Counted from the stretch's first letter, positions 52,301 through 59,129 are shown. The stretch: 64,000 bases of DNA from Misgurnus anguillicaudatus (GCF_027580225.2 NC_073358.2:24144501-24208500), one strand, 5' to 3'. Notes: generated by a model not told the origin, from the sequence alone. A program made the numbers and translations.

Positions 52301-55300
52301 AAGCCCTACAGACCAGGTAAAGGTGAGAATTCTTCTCTATAAGAGTTGCGTGCTTTTAATTTAGGTTAAGGCTATAGAGCTATTTAGTTATAAAATAAGC
52401 ATTAAGCTTCTCCTTTGGAGATTTTTCTATTTTGTTTTAAGTAGTTTTAGATTTTATGAGTAAAATGAAGTCAGTGCTTAACATTACTTAAAATACAATT
52501 GTCAAATGCTTAAGACTACAGCCTAAACAACTCCGTTTTCTATTTTGCTCTTGTCATGCACTGCTGTACTTTCTGCACTGGAACGTTTCAATATATATTT
52601 TTTGTCTATTTGTTTGTCTTGGCATAGTCATGACAGTTATGACAGTGTATAACTCTGCACAGTTAAGATCTGCGCTAAAAGTCCTTTTTAGGTGGTTCTG
52701 TCTGTTATAAATAAAGTACATCCTGCCCATTGCATTTTCTTGATTTGTTGTACCAACTTGCAGTTCCAAACATGCCACAGCAGAGACCAGACCAACATCA
52801 CCAACCTGGCACGTCTACAATGATGCACCCGGCTACAGCTGCCGGACCACCCATTGTGGCACAGAGCCCAGCTTACTCCACCCAGTACTTTACCTGTAGC
52901 CCCCAGCAGTTTGCTAGTCAACCTCTGGTACAACAGATGCACCACTACCAGTCCCAGGTACTGTAAACAGAGTTTGTGTTTTTCTAACTAGGATTTACTA
53001 AAGCAGACAAATACAAGATAAAGAACACAGCTAATGATTATGCAGCTTATGTTAAAGGGATAGTTCGGCCAAAAGCGATATTAAACCCATGATTTACTCA
53101 CCCCCAAGCTGTCTGATTAAATGTAATATTACGGGGTCCAGCAATAGTCCACGACCCTCAAGTCCAAAAAAAGTGCGTCCATCCTTCACAAATCCAAACG
53201 GCTCCAGGATGATAAACAAAGGTCTTCTGAGGGTAATCCGTGCGGTGTTGTTGTAGAAATATCCATATTTAAAATTTTATTAACGTAATTAACTACCTTC
53301 CGGTAGCGTCGCCATCTTAGACTCAGGAGAGAGTATTAGCGTAGTGTACGCACTTTTCTTAGTGACGTATGACAAATTCGGAGGGCGGGGGGACAGAGCA
53401 GCAGCAGAGAAACCTCTGTACACTGCGTAAGCTCCCATCCTTAATGCTGATGAGACTAAGATGGCGGCGCTACCGGAAGGTAGTTAATTACGTTAATAAA
53501 ATTTTAAATATGGATATTTCTACAACACCGCACGGATTGCCCTCAGAGGACCTTTGTTTGTCATCCTGGAGCCGTTTGGATTTTGTTTGTCAGGGATGGA
53601 CGCACTTTTTTTGGACTTGAGGGTCTTGGACTATGGCTGGACCCCGTGGTGTTGCATTTGATCAGCTGAAAGATCTAAAATGTTTTCTGGAGTGTCCGAG
53701 GGTGTGTTTGTCTGAAGGGCGATGGACATGTGCAACTTGGACGGCTTGGGGGTGAGTGGATCATGGGTTTGATGTCGTTTTTGGCCGAACTATCCCTTTA
53801 AATGCTTGTCATGTGATTAGATTTTGAACTGAATTTTTTTTTGGGGGGTGTCAACTCTAATTTCTTACATTGCAAATAAAGACAGTTGTCCTTGATGGGG
53901 ACGTTTGCAACAATGCCATTTTATTATAAGGTCAAATTGTGCTGCAAAAGTTTGCTGCAGAAACATGAAATAATGCTACTTGTGAATAGTCCATTACCAT
54001 TTTAGAACTGTGTATAGAAACTTTAATGTTATTTAATGTTTGGTTGCAAACAAATTTTAGTTAATTAAATGTCATCATATTTGTTTTCAGATCATTTGAT
54101 AATAAACCACACTAAGATGATATTTGGCTAAAATACTCTTACCGGCCTGAGTATAGTCATTCTTTGCATGTTTGACAAATTTCGTCATCAGAATAGTATG
54201 AGCGTACCACCTGATTTTTTGAAGAATCCATATTTTGTACACACAGGTTGCGCATCTAATTTTCTTGCAGTAATTCGTTTATTCACAAGGTGACAACCGT
54301 GCCCTGAGGGGCATCGATTAACTAGGTAGTCGATGGAAAAACTGGATAAACAAAACTGACCAGAACACATGCAAGCTACATTGACAATGTAGGCCATATT
54401 GACGGTTTAGCAGTAACAACATAAGCAAACTTAACTTCCGGTAAACTTCTGCATTGAATCAATAACAGTCCTTTAAAGGCGGGGTGCACGATTTTTGAGA
54501 AACGCTTTGGAAAAGGGTGTCTGGCCGAGTACCAAAACACACAGCCAGTCAGCAGTAAGGGGCATGTCTCTACTAACCGACATCATCTATAAAAAAGATT
54601 ATAAGAAGAGGCCAGGAAAGACCATCATTTGTACAACTGTACAATAAAAGAGTACAAAGATGTTTACATGAGTTTTAACTCATGTCCTCACACCTTTAGA
54701 CATATTTAACATATTTGTAGTTGATTGTGCTGTCATCAAATGTACTATCTCCATATCAAAAATTAAAGCTTTTAACTGCTACAGTAACCGGAAGAAAAAT
54801 GCACGACTACATAATTCTGAACGTTCTAATTGGGGGCGGGTCTTGAGGCGAGATGATTGACAGTAGATGATACCGTTCTTTGATTGACAGCTGCACATGA
54901 TGAGCTAACGTTAGCTTGCTTTGCTCGTGCTCATAATAACAACAACATGATAATAACTTTCTACGTAGTATGTTTACCGTAGTTACACAAAACAAGCAAC
55001 AACTAAGCCAAATGATGTTTTAGATATTTTTACCATTTTACATTACCTGAGTCCGCAGAAAACCTGGGCTGAAAACAATATGTAAACAATAAAAACTCCG
55101 GTGGCCTGAATTTGTTGTCCTTACATCCACATACTGCACAGGGTCTGGTCATCTTTTATCGAGGGTTTTGGTGATTTCCCCTTCAGAGACGGTAAAAGCG
55201 GAGTACTCTTTGGTTGGGTTCGCCTGCCGGCTAACTTCAAGTTGACATGAGTTGATTTGAGAGCAGGTTGAGCGGTAAAAGAAGTTATTAGACTTCATGC

Positions 55301-58300
55301 GGCGCGACAAGAATCGACAGCCGGATGATGTCAAAGCACCGCGAGAGCAAATCGCGAAATTATACGGAGGAGTTTGCTTTTAAATCGCTCTCGCGGAGCC
55401 TTGAGGTCATCCGACTGTCGGTTCTTGTGGTGCTGCATGAGGTCGAAAAAAAACATGAAGGCTGCATCAGTTAGTGGGTGGAGCTAATGACTCAGTTTCG
55501 CGTATTGCATTCTGGTTAATTGAGTCCATCAAAGACCGTTACGAAAATTCCGCTTCAACACACTATCAATCTAATAATCGAAATCATGCAAATTTCTTTT
55601 TTTTCCCTCATGTAAAATGCAAAATGGACATAAATTACCCGTGATAACAGGCTAAAATGTCTAGGGTTCAATTCTGCTTTAAGGACCCCTGTGGACCAGG
55701 AGAGGTATTGCATGCGTCCAACGCCAATGAATGTGTTCGAGTCAAATTAAGTATGCTTTGTGAGGTTCGCGTTCGACTGTGAGGGTACGCATAAAAATGA
55801 ACTATAATTCCATCTTAAGCCATTAGAGTAATTTTGGGTTTATGTTTCAGGCCCAGCACGTGTTCAGCCCCGTTATCCAGGGCAGTGCAAGGATGCTCAC
55901 CCCTCCTTCCCATGCTCAGCCCAACCTGGTGTCCTCCTCCACCACTCAGTATGGTGAGCAGACGCATACTATGTATGGTAAGAACAAAGTCTACTTCTAC
56001 ATCTGTGCTAAATTTATAATTACTTCTATCTAATTAAATGATGCCACCGCTAATGTTGGTCTTTCTTAAGAGTCACACATTAGTGTTTTGTGGAAAACTA
56101 ATAGTTAAAAATTCACAGTAGATTTTACCGGTTGGCTGGGTTCAGTTGTCATATTGTGTCCATTGGATCCGATCAACTTTTCAATTTGATCAATTATAAA
56201 TCTATTATCAATTATATTTTATAAAAGCTTTCCTCCAGTTTCTTTCCCAAGTCAAAAATGTCAAAGAATGTCCAAAACTGTACGCTTTAGGTGGTTTAAT
56301 GTTGGTCCAGTCCAGCTTGTACGTTTTTTCTTTTTGTCTTTGAGGTCATTAAATTGTTTTTAGGTACATTTCTGGCTGTATTTACACTACATGGTTGGTT
56401 CAAGTAACTCAATTCCGATTTTTCCCCCCAGTGTTGGAAAAAATTAAATATAGGTCACGAATTTGTAAGCAGAAAAAATTGCATAGATTTCAATATCACT
56501 GTTATTTTGTAAAAACATGTCATATACAAAATGAAATGACATCATCTTGCGTGGATACTTGAATGATTTTGTCTGGTCCATTGCATATCGCATCATGTTA
56601 CATGCTTTGCAACTTGACCTTTTTTGGGTCAATATGCCACCTTAGATTGTTTCGCCAACTGTATGGTGTAAATGCACTTATCGGATACGGGCCATTTTCA
56701 AAAGATGATGTAAGCAGGTCATAGTCAGCTAATCGGAACTCGGCATAAAGACCTTAAAGGAATATTCAATTTTTCTTAAAAGAAAAATCCAGAAAATTTA
56801 CTCACCACCATGTCATCCAAAATGTTGATGTCTTTCTTTGTTCAGTCGAGAAGAAATTATGTTTTTTGAGGAAAACATTGCAGGATTTTTCTCATTTTAA
56901 TGGATTTTAATAGACACCAACAATTAACACTTAACTCAACACGTAACAGTTTTTTTCAGCGGAGTTTCAAAGGACTATAAACAATCCCAAACGAGGCATA
57001 AGGGTCTTATGTAGTAAAACAATTGTCATTTTTGACAAGAAAAATAAAAAATATGCTCTTTTAAACCACAACTTTTCGTCTAGGTCCGGTCCAGCGCGAC
57101 CTAACGTAAATGCGTAGTAACGTAGGGAGGTCACGTTACATATATAAAACGCACATTTGCGGACCATTGTAAACAATAAACTGACACAAAGACATTAATT
57201 AGTATCATTCAACATACAACAACGTAGGAACGGTCCTCTTTCAACACATTGGTAAACACTGGGGCGGAGTTTCGCGTTCGTCTACTGTGACCTCTTGACG
57301 TCATGACGTATTGCGTGGGGTCACCTGGCGCATCACGACCAGATCTAGACGAGAAGTTGTGCTTTAAAAGTGTATATTTGTTATTTTTCTTGTCAAAAAT
57401 GACAATCGTTTTGCTAGATAAGACCCTTATGCCTCGTTTAGGATTGTTTATAGTCCTTTGAAACTCCGTTGAAAAAAACTATTACGTGTTGAGTTAAGTG
57501 TTAATTGTTGGTGTCTATTAAAGTCCATTAAAATGAGAAAAATCCTGCAATGTTTTCCTCAAAAAACATATAATTTCTTCTGGACTGAACAAAGAAAGAC
57601 ATCAACATTTGGATGACATGGTGGTGAGTCAATTATCTGGATTTTTCTTTTAAGAAAATTGAATATTCCTTTAAGTGTAAATGCAGTCTTTGTGTATTAG
57701 TGAACATATACATATACTATGAACAACTCACAATGTTGGTTGAGAAAATTCCCAGTTTTCCACACATTAAACTAAATGCTTATACTGTCTGTGTTTCAGT
57801 GTCTGCACCCATTCATCAGCAGTTCTCCCACCCAAGCTCCACCCTGCACCCCCACCCGCAGCACCCTCAGCCCTCTGCAACCCCAACAGGACAACCTCAG
57901 CAGGGTAACCAGCAAGGAGGTAGCCACCCGGCCCATAGCCCCGTTCAGCATCCCCAGCACCAGGCAGCAGCTGCCGCAGCAGCAGCCCAGGCCATGCACT
58001 TGGGCAACCCTCAACAGCAACAGATGTACTCTGCCCTGGCTCACACCCCACCTTCTATGACCCCAGGCCCCAACCCACAATCCCCTCAAGGCAGTTTCGC
58101 CTCTGCCCAGCAGGCCGTATACATTCATCCGCAGGTGCAGCATGGGTACAACCCTAACCATATGGCTCATGTGCAGCAGGTGAGTGCTGGAGATTCTGCG
58201 ACAAAGATTAGCATTTCTTGATGAGTTTTTCTTTACTTTGTATCTCATGGACTGTTTCTCCTTTAAAGACTCACATGCAGGCAGGGATGGTGCCCACACA

Positions 58301-58661
58301 TCATGGCAATCCTTCCCACCCACCCACTATGATGTTGATGGCCACACAGGGACCTGCCGGCCACCAGCCTGGACTGTCCCAGGGGACTCTCAACTCTATC
58401 TCCATGTCTTCGAACGCACCCTACCCTTACACCCTCACCCCTGGTAAGTATTCAGCCAAAATCTTAAAAATAAGAGGGTAAAACTAGCATTTAAAAATCT
58501 ATTTGTGAGCTTTTTGTTGAAAGTGAAGTTTTGCAAGTCTTACATTTGAAATTATTTCTACTCTTAATGATTCTCAAGGTTTATAATCGGATTCATATTT
58601 TATTTTTGTATTTTATGTTTGTTCAGTGCAAGCTCACCATCAGCATCAGCAGCAGATGTAG
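16202..58661 (+). CDS. atxn2: Ataxin-2, complete, 23 coding exons
   Basis: Coding exons: 16202-16320, 24173-24206, 24330-24389, 24539-24610, 26830-26980, 32812-32936, 33028-33119, 33207-33395, 34851-34999, 37101-37316, 37939-38118, 38199-38378, 38999-39106, 42858-42928, 43006-43292, 43426-43492, 48291-48431, 52250-52316, 52764-52957, 55851-55977, 57800-58179, 58269-58443, 58627-58661. Every junction is GT-AG with consistent phase, giving 1072 codons plus TAG. Order: short basic Gly/Ala N-terminus; Lsm domain (about 52-145); LsmAD (about 188-250); Pro/Ser/Arg-rich linker (331-520); PAM2 motif LNPNAKEFNP (685-694); Pro/Gln/His-rich low-complexity tail. Family knowledge: ataxin-2 binds poly(A)-binding protein through PAM2, acts in mRNA stability, translation and stress granules, and human CAG expansion in exon 1 causes SCA2. 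Here the start MSMKPQ matches the residues just before the human tract, but only one Q follows. The start is the first in-frame ATG after a TAG. ATXN2L is less likely because the linker and PAM2 surroundings match ATXN2. Confidence 0.96.
17188..19642. mobile_element. hAT-type element, TAGGGGTGGGC ends, 2.45 kb
   Basis: The ends TAGGGGTGGGC and GCCCACCCCTA are exact inverted repeats, flanked by a perfect 8-bp duplication TTTCCAGC (17180-17187 and 19643-19650). That is diagnostic of hAT transposition. Subterminal ACCGGTAATTACCG-like repeats are also typical. No transposase frame of useful length is present, so it is non-autonomous. It contains a second hAT element at 17710-18530. Confidence 0.92.
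17710..18530. mobile_element. hAT-type element, TAGGGCTGTCA ends, nested
   Basis: The ends TAGGGCTGTCA and TGACAGCCCTA are flanked by an exact 8-bp duplication ATTAATAC (17702-17709 and 18531-18538). Internal AATCGATT repeats near both ends are subterminal motifs. It is 821 bp with no transposase, and is inserted in the hAT element at 17188-19642, so it is younger. Confidence 0.92.
20285..20806. repeat. AAGTCGCA / ACTTATAGTCTGGAAAATAC repeat
   Basis: The right end, GCAACTTATAGTCTGGAAAA followed by TACAGTA, is the decayed terminus of a very common fish DNA-transposon family. The left boundary near 20285 is an estimate based on a reversed AAGTCGCATC motif. Confidence 0.5.
21127..21630. mobile_element. 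AGCCCGATTTAT repeat family, copy 1
   Basis: It starts AAGCCCGATTTATTGTCGTG and ends CGCACAACTATAACGAGCCC. The internal GTAGCCTGTGCGTAGC and TGTTTGCACCTCGACGCGG blocks recur in the copy at 25341-25989. It is about 500 bp, non-coding, in atxn2 intron 1. Confidence 0.75.
22921..22983. repeat. Fragment of the GGTGCAGTGTGTAA TTAA family
   Basis: CACCACTAGATGCCGCTGAA followed by ACAGTCCCTTTAA matches the right end of the elements at 4727-5098 and 7565-7953. Only about 65 bases survive. Confidence 0.6.
24678..24941. mobile_element. hAT-like short element with CAGTGGTTCTCAAA ends
   Basis: The left end CAGTGGTTCTCAAA and right end TTTGAGAACTACTA are imperfect inverted repeats. Flanks GCGTTGAT and GCTTAGAT agree at 6 of 8 positions, consistent with an old 8-bp duplication. 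A larger member with the same ends is at 59406-60178. It lies between atxn2 exons 4 and 5. Confidence 0.7.
25341..25989. mobile_element. AGCCCGATTTAT repeat family, copy 2, interrupted
   Basis: It has the same ends and body as 21127-21630 in the same orientation. It is interrupted near its left end by a TCCTGGTCCTCGAGG hairpin element at 25374-25590. Confidence 0.7.
25374..25590. mobile_element. TCCTGGTCCTCGAGG inverted-repeat element
   Basis: CAATCCTGGTCCTCGAGGCC near 25385 is mirrored by GGCCTCGAGGACCAGGATTG near 25561. Inside, AAAGTTTTAGATGT mirrors ACATCTAAAACTTT. This is a short foldback element nested in the AGCCCGATTTAT copy. Confidence 0.8.
26020..26271. repeat. Half copy of the TTACTCACCACCATGTCATC palindromic family
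   Basis: TTCGCTAGATAAAACCCTTA, AAAGTCCACTATATGGAG and GGATGACCTGGGGGTGAGTA correspond to the right arm of the elements at 12509-13401 and 56754-57674. The left arm is absent. Confidence 0.55.
26290..26613. mobile_element. TTAA element, AGCAACACTAAAGA family
   Basis: It starts TTAAAGCAACACTAAAGAAC and ends CTCTTTGGTGTTGCTTTAA, with inverted ends inside TTAA. It is about 320 bp with no coding capacity, upstream of atxn2 exon 5. Confidence 0.75.
27246..28455 (-). mobile_element. Tc1/mariner-type transposon, decayed, about 1.2 kb
   Basis: The ends CACTCACCTAAAG and CTTTAGGTGAGTG are inverted repeats bracketed by TA dinucleotides (27244-27245 and 28456-28457), the Tc1/mariner signature. The transposase relic runs on the minus strand. 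It is inserted in atxn2 intron 5. Confidence 0.9.
27253..28307 (-). pseudogene. Tc1-like transposase pseudogene
   Basis: The minus-strand reading begins with an ATG at 28307 and an N-terminal helix-turn-helix part containing GLSISQSAQLLGFSHTTISR. Further on are GGGMVWGMFSWHTLGPL and YFQQDNAPCH, the catalytic-core landmarks of Tc1 transposases, and a C-terminal WANISQESFQHLVESM block. The frame is broken: a shift near 28090, a stop near 27978, and the parts lie in different frames. It is therefore inactive. Family length is about 340 residues, and the pieces together span that. Confidence 0.88.
28492..28700. mobile_element. TTAA element, AATTGTTCACCCAAAAATG family (one end)
   Basis: TTAAAGGAATTGTTCACCC, then AATCATTTACTCACCCTGAA and TCCCAAACCTGTATACATTT, is a repeat widespread in cyprinid genomes. 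The other end is not recognisable, so the copy is truncated or decayed near 28700. Confidence 0.65.
29204..29218 (+). other. atxn2: Candidate 15-nt atxn2 microexon (intron 5)
   Basis: A pyrimidine-rich tract, TCTGTCTCTTTCCTC, precedes CTAG, then 15 bases, then GTAATC. Inserted between exons 5 and 6 (both phase 1) it would add five residues, VSSDA, without frameshift. I do not recall it from human ataxin-2, so this is a splice-site observation only. Confidence 0.3.
29219..30632. other. Intron 5 sequence with no confident feature
   Basis: This AT-rich stretch has no exon, hairpin or TTAA element that I can support. A weak inverted motif (CTGTTTCACACTGC near 29356 and CCGGTGTGAAAGCACC near 29619) may mark an old element of about 280 bp. 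Confidence 0.4.
30633..31381. mobile_element. TTAA element, GGTGCAGTGTGTAA family, copy 3, interrupted
   Basis: The left part, TTAAAGGTGCATTGTGTAAC and AGATCTCTTGACAGAAATAC, and the right part, TTTGCCGCTAAAAACACATT, match the family of 4727-5098. About 400 bases at 30717-31125 are a second element inserted within it. Confidence 0.75.
30717..31125. mobile_element. AGACCCTTTTAC inverted-repeat element, nested
   Basis: AGACCCTTTTACTG at the left and GCTGTAAAAGGGTCT at the right are terminal inverted repeats flanked by TA. The interior is non-coding and has CpG-rich patches such as TATGCGCGCGC. Confidence 0.65.
31395..31830. mobile_element. hAT-type element, TAGGGCTGTAACGATTAATC ends, 436 bp
   Basis: The ends TAGGGCTGTAACGATTAATC and GATTAATTGTTACAGCCCTA are inverted repeats with a perfect 8-bp duplication GTTTGCAG (31387-31394 and 31831-31838). 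It is too short to encode transposase. Confidence 0.92.
33028..33395 (+). other. atxn2: atxn2 LsmAD domain (exons 7-8)
   Basis: NGWDPDEMFKYNEETYGV, STYDSSLSSYTVPLERDN and SEEFLKREARAAQLAEEIE are near-identical to the human Lsm-associated domain. In human ataxin-2 this domain carries trafficking signals and an acidic helical segment. Exon 6 (32812-32936) supplies the preceding VNGEHKEKDLEPWD block. Confidence 0.9.
33808..34374. mobile_element. TTAA element, GCACCTATTG family, uninterrupted copy
   Basis: It starts TTAAAGGGCACCTACTGTCG and ends GAAATAGGTGCCCTTTAA. At 567 bp it is the fullest copy of the family broken at 16863-19676. It lies in intron 8 of atxn2. Confidence 0.85.
35066..35299. 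mobile_element. GTTTTCCCGGACAGG inverted-repeat element
   Basis: CGTTTTCCCGGACAGGTATT at the left is mirrored by AATCCCTGTCTGGGAAACCA at the right. It is about 235 bp. Fragments of the same family lie at 10240-10325 and 47696-47774. Confidence 0.75.
35300..37100. other. atxn2 intron 9 remainder, no confident feature
   Basis: There is no exon here. A start such as CAGGGTTTCCCGCGG near 35995 resembles a common fish repeat terminus, but no matching second end is clear. The rest is AT-rich intronic sequence. Confidence 0.4.
37101..38378 (+). other. atxn2: atxn2 proline/serine/arginine-rich linker (exons 10-12)
   Basis: Exons 37101-37316, 37939-38118 and 38199-38378 encode PSPSSRPPSRYQSG, TPTRPPSRPPSRPSRPQ, PPRMSPKSQ, SPSGGTWSSVVSG and RPRSPRQNSIG. 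These are the conserved blocks of the disordered linker. All three exons are phase 1-1 and multiples of three, so each can be skipped without frameshift. The local GC content is high and produces long spurious open frames on both strands. Confidence 0.85.
38528..38944. mobile_element. GGGCCAGGTTTACTAA inverted-repeat element
   Basis: GGCCAGGTTTACTAAC at the left is mirrored by GTTTAGTAAATCTGGCC at the right. It is about 415 bp, rich in TTGCGC motifs, with no coding frame. It sits between atxn2 exons 12 and 13. Confidence 0.8.
39141..39830. mobile_element. Palindromic TTAA element, GGAAAACACCACCG family
   Basis: GGAAAACACCACCGTTTTTC at the left mirrors GAAAACGGTGGTGTTTTCC at the right. In the centre, GGCGGAAGAGCACTTCG mirrors CGAAGTGCTCTTCCACC. 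The arms cover nearly all of the 690 bp. Confidence 0.85.
39933..40054. repeat. GCAGCGGGTTGTTATCGC hairpin, copy 1
   Basis: GGCAGCGGGTTGTTATCGCA and AAGCCCCAGCAGTGTGAT are mirrored by ATCACACTGATGGGGCTT and AAAACAACCTGCTGCC. The same hairpin is at 47157-47281. It belongs to a larger repeat whose other part continues at about 42580-42705, after the hAT insertion at 40191-42430. Confidence 0.8.
41228..41510. repeat. TCTCGGGTTACGTATGTAAC repeat, nested
   Basis: TCTCGGGTTACGTATGTAAC, CCCTGAGAAAGGAACAAGAC and, at the right, CCCTCGAAGGGAACTGTAAC form the paired ends of a repeat well known in cyprinids. It is about 280 bp and does not code. Confidence 0.65.
41512..41942. repeat. TTAACTCTTTCACCGGCAGC repeat, nested
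   Basis: TTAACTCTTTCACCGGCAGC begins and GTCAATGGCGGGGAAATAGT ends a segment of about 430 bp with TTAA-like ends (TTAACT and AGTTAA). The terminal inversion is imperfect. Confidence 0.5.
43006..43011 (+). other. atxn2: Tandem acceptor sites 6 bases apart at atxn2 exon 15
   Basis: The sequence TTTTTTTAGTTGCAGGACC offers AG at 43005 and at 43011. Using the second would drop six bases (codons Leu-Gln) in frame. Human ataxin-2 keeps an equivalent RLQ, so the first site is probably the main one. Confidence 0.5.
43426..43492 (+). other. atxn2: atxn2 PAM2 motif exon
   Basis: This 67-base exon encodes ESVRKSTLNPNAKEFNPR followed by VICSP. LNPNAKEFNP is the PABP-interacting motif 2 that docks in the MLLE domain of poly(A)-binding protein; the key Leu and Phe are present. 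Confidence 0.92.
43514..43860. mobile_element. TTAA element, GGGCACATATTATGG family (one end)
   Basis: TTAAAGGGCACATATTATGG and AAATCCACTTTTACAAGGTG form the conserved start of a common cyprinid repeat. The right boundary is not seen and decay is likely near 43860. Confidence 0.6.
43946..45190. mobile_element. hAT-like element with GGGCCCGACCGATATGC end
   Basis: The left end TAGGGCCCGACCGATATGC and right end GATAAATCGCTCGGGCTCTA are imperfect inverted repeats with subterminal GCCGATA and ATCGGC motifs like those of the element at 40191-42430. No clear 8-bp duplication survives. It is about 1.24 kb. Confidence 0.65.
45567..46751. mobile_element. hAT-type element, CAGTGTTGTTTT ends, 1.19 kb
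   Basis: The ends CAGTGTTGTTTT and AAAACAACACTG carry an exact 8-bp duplication AAGCGCAT (45559-45566 and 46752-46759). The subterminal regions are packed with TTTTAGTC and TTCGTC/GACGAA repeats. It is non-coding. Confidence 0.92.
45689..45740. repeat. 26-bp tandem duplication inside a hAT element
   Basis: The unit GTCGACGAAAACGCAAAAAG plus GTTTTA occurs twice head to tail with no mismatch, in the subterminal repeat zone of the element at 45567-46751. Perfect identity suggests a recent slippage event. Confidence 0.8.
46825..47290. mobile_element. Repeat with TTGATTCTGATTGGTCAG and terminal hairpin
   Basis: TTATTACACGGCTCTCTGGA, TGCTTGATTCTGATTGGTCA and a terminal hairpin at 47157-47281 form one unit. 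A reversed copy is split around the hAT element at 40191-42430 (parts about 39933-40190 and 42439-42705). Confidence 0.65.
47157..47281. repeat. GCAGCGGGTAGTTATCGC hairpin, copy 2
   Basis: GGGATAATGTACAGGCAGC and AGTTATCGCAAAATAAGCCC are mirrored by GGGCTTATTTTGCGATAACT and GCTGCCTCTACATTATCCC. It is a near-perfect stem of about 55 bases with a 15-20 base loop. Confidence 0.85.
47774..48037. mobile_element. TTAA element, GGGACACAAGGCAGC family
   Basis: It starts TTAAAGGGACACAAGGCAGC and ends TTGCCTTGTGTCCCTTTAA. It is 264 bp with no coding capacity, upstream of atxn2 exon 17. A fragment of the GTTTCCCGGACAG family (47696-47774) abuts it. Confidence 0.85.
49663..50755. repeat. 1-kb direct repeat, copy A
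   Basis: It is shared with 54695-55687 in the same orientation. Landmarks in both are TTGTAGTTGATTGTGCTG or close, AATTAAAGCTTTTAACTGCT, GGGCGGGTCTTGAGGCGAG, TTTCTACGTAGTATGTTTAC and GCTAAAATGTCTAGGGTTCA. It contains a GC-rich hairpin at 50403-50570. It lies in atxn2 intron 17. Confidence 0.85.
50403..50570. repeat. GC-rich hairpin element, copy 2
   Basis: TTGTTCGACTTCATGCGG at the left mirrors CCGCATGAAGTCGAACAAA at the right (with spacing differences). The same unit stands alone at 14591-14760 and is also inside the second 1-kb repeat at 55290-55448. Confidence 0.8.
51297..51392. repeat. One end of the element type seen at 3794-5186
   Basis: CAGTGTTTATTTTTTTTT, AAAAAGTAGCGGTTTTGGAG and TGATGGGACAGCGCCAATA match 5110-5186 in the same order. 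The rest of the element is not seen. Confidence 0.5.
51608..51625 (+). other. atxn2: Candidate 18-nt atxn2 microexon (intron 17)
   Basis: A long T/C tract (about 51570-51604) ends in ATTAG. It is followed by 18 bases encoding KSIIWK and a GTTTGT donor. Both neighbouring exons join in phase 0, so the unit is frame-neutral. The acceptor is strong and the donor mediocre. Confidence 0.3.
52311..52322 (+). other. atxn2: Tandem donor sites 6 bases apart at atxn2 exon 18
   Basis: CCAGGTAAAGGTGAGA provides a donor after 52316 and another after 52322. Both keep phase 1; the second would add Gly-Lys before the VPNMPQQR block. The second donor, GTGAGA, is a good consensus. Confidence 0.45.
53052..53801. 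mobile_element. Palindromic TTAA element, GGGATAGTTCGGCC family
   Basis: The ends TTAAAGGGATAGTTCGGCC and GGCCGAACTATCCCTTTAA lead into arms of roughly 350 bases each. For example, AATTAACTACCTTCCGGTAG near 53290 mirrors CTACCGGAAGGTAGTTAATT near 53470. The spacer is under 100 bases. It lies in intron 19 of atxn2. Confidence 0.9.
54475..54590. repeat. Truncated GGCGGAGTCCACGATG family copy
   Basis: TTAAAGGCGGGGTGCACGAT, GAGAAACGCTTTGGAAAAGG and GAGTACCAAAACACACAGCC match the left half of the element at 4411-4634. The right end is missing. Confidence 0.65.
54695..55687. repeat. 1-kb direct repeat, copy B
   Basis: The second copy of 49663-50755, same orientation, about 5 kb downstream. Small deletions are visible relative to copy A, and it holds its own hairpin at 55290-55448. 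It ends just before atxn2 exon 20. Confidence 0.85.
55290..55448. repeat. GC-rich hairpin element, copy 3
   Basis: GACTTCATGCGGCGCGACAA at the left and GTGGTGCTGCATGAGGTCGA at the right, with CACCGCGAGAGCAAATCGCG mirrored by CGCTCTCGCGGAG. It is less perfectly paired than copy 1. Confidence 0.75.
56754..57674. mobile_element. Palindromic TTAA element (TTACTCACCACCATGTCATC family), copy 2
   Basis: It is bounded by TTAA, with arms as in 12509-13401. The centre contains GACGTATTGCGTGGGGTCAC and related CpG-bearing sequence. It is about 920 bp, in intron 20 of atxn2. Confidence 0.85.
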
Positions 58662-59123
58662 ATGATGAAGATAAGAGAACCGCAGTCAAGTCAAGAGTAA
58701 CATCTGATCCATGCAGACCCATCTGGACCCATCTCCACTTACTGGCCAATCAGTCTTTACCTTTCTCTAATAAGCCCCTAAATGGCCACAAGACATTGAG
58801 TGATGCCGCTCGATTGCAAGCCACCACCAGTGATTTGAAAAAAGCTAACAGGCGAAGAAGTAGTGAACTGTGGCTTTTTAAAAAAAAGAAAAGAAACAAG
58901 TGAGTTTTAACAGGGAATCAATTTTCACAGTGACACTAGAACTCTCGCAGTGGGTCCTAACAATAACAAAAAGCCCAGATGTGTGAGAAAACTTTGGGTA
59001 AATAACTGGAACATTTTGTCTGCACCTTCTAAGTTAATGAAAATTCTTCCATATATTGACAGTATTAACATTACTGTTGAATACCGCTGCTATAGCTGTG
59101 CTCAAGACCTTGGGGTAAATCGA

Positions 59124-59129
59124 AATAAA
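59124..59129 (+). terminator. Proximal AATAAA after atxn2
   Basis: A canonical hexamer 463 bases after the stop codon, upstream of the hAT insertion. Use of this site would exclude the transposon from the mRNA. Confidence 0.4.

Noticed and set aside
57796..58323. 175-codon open frame on the minus strand opposite atxn2 exons 21-22
   Set aside because: Compositional shadow of a Pro/Gln/Ala-rich exon; no family resemblance and no splice logic of its own.
58619..58903. 94-codon plus-strand open frame after the last atxn2 intron
   Set aside because: The phase required by exon 22 gives the short ending VQAHHQHQQQM and a stop, matching the known ataxin-2 C-terminus. The longer frame is out of phase.
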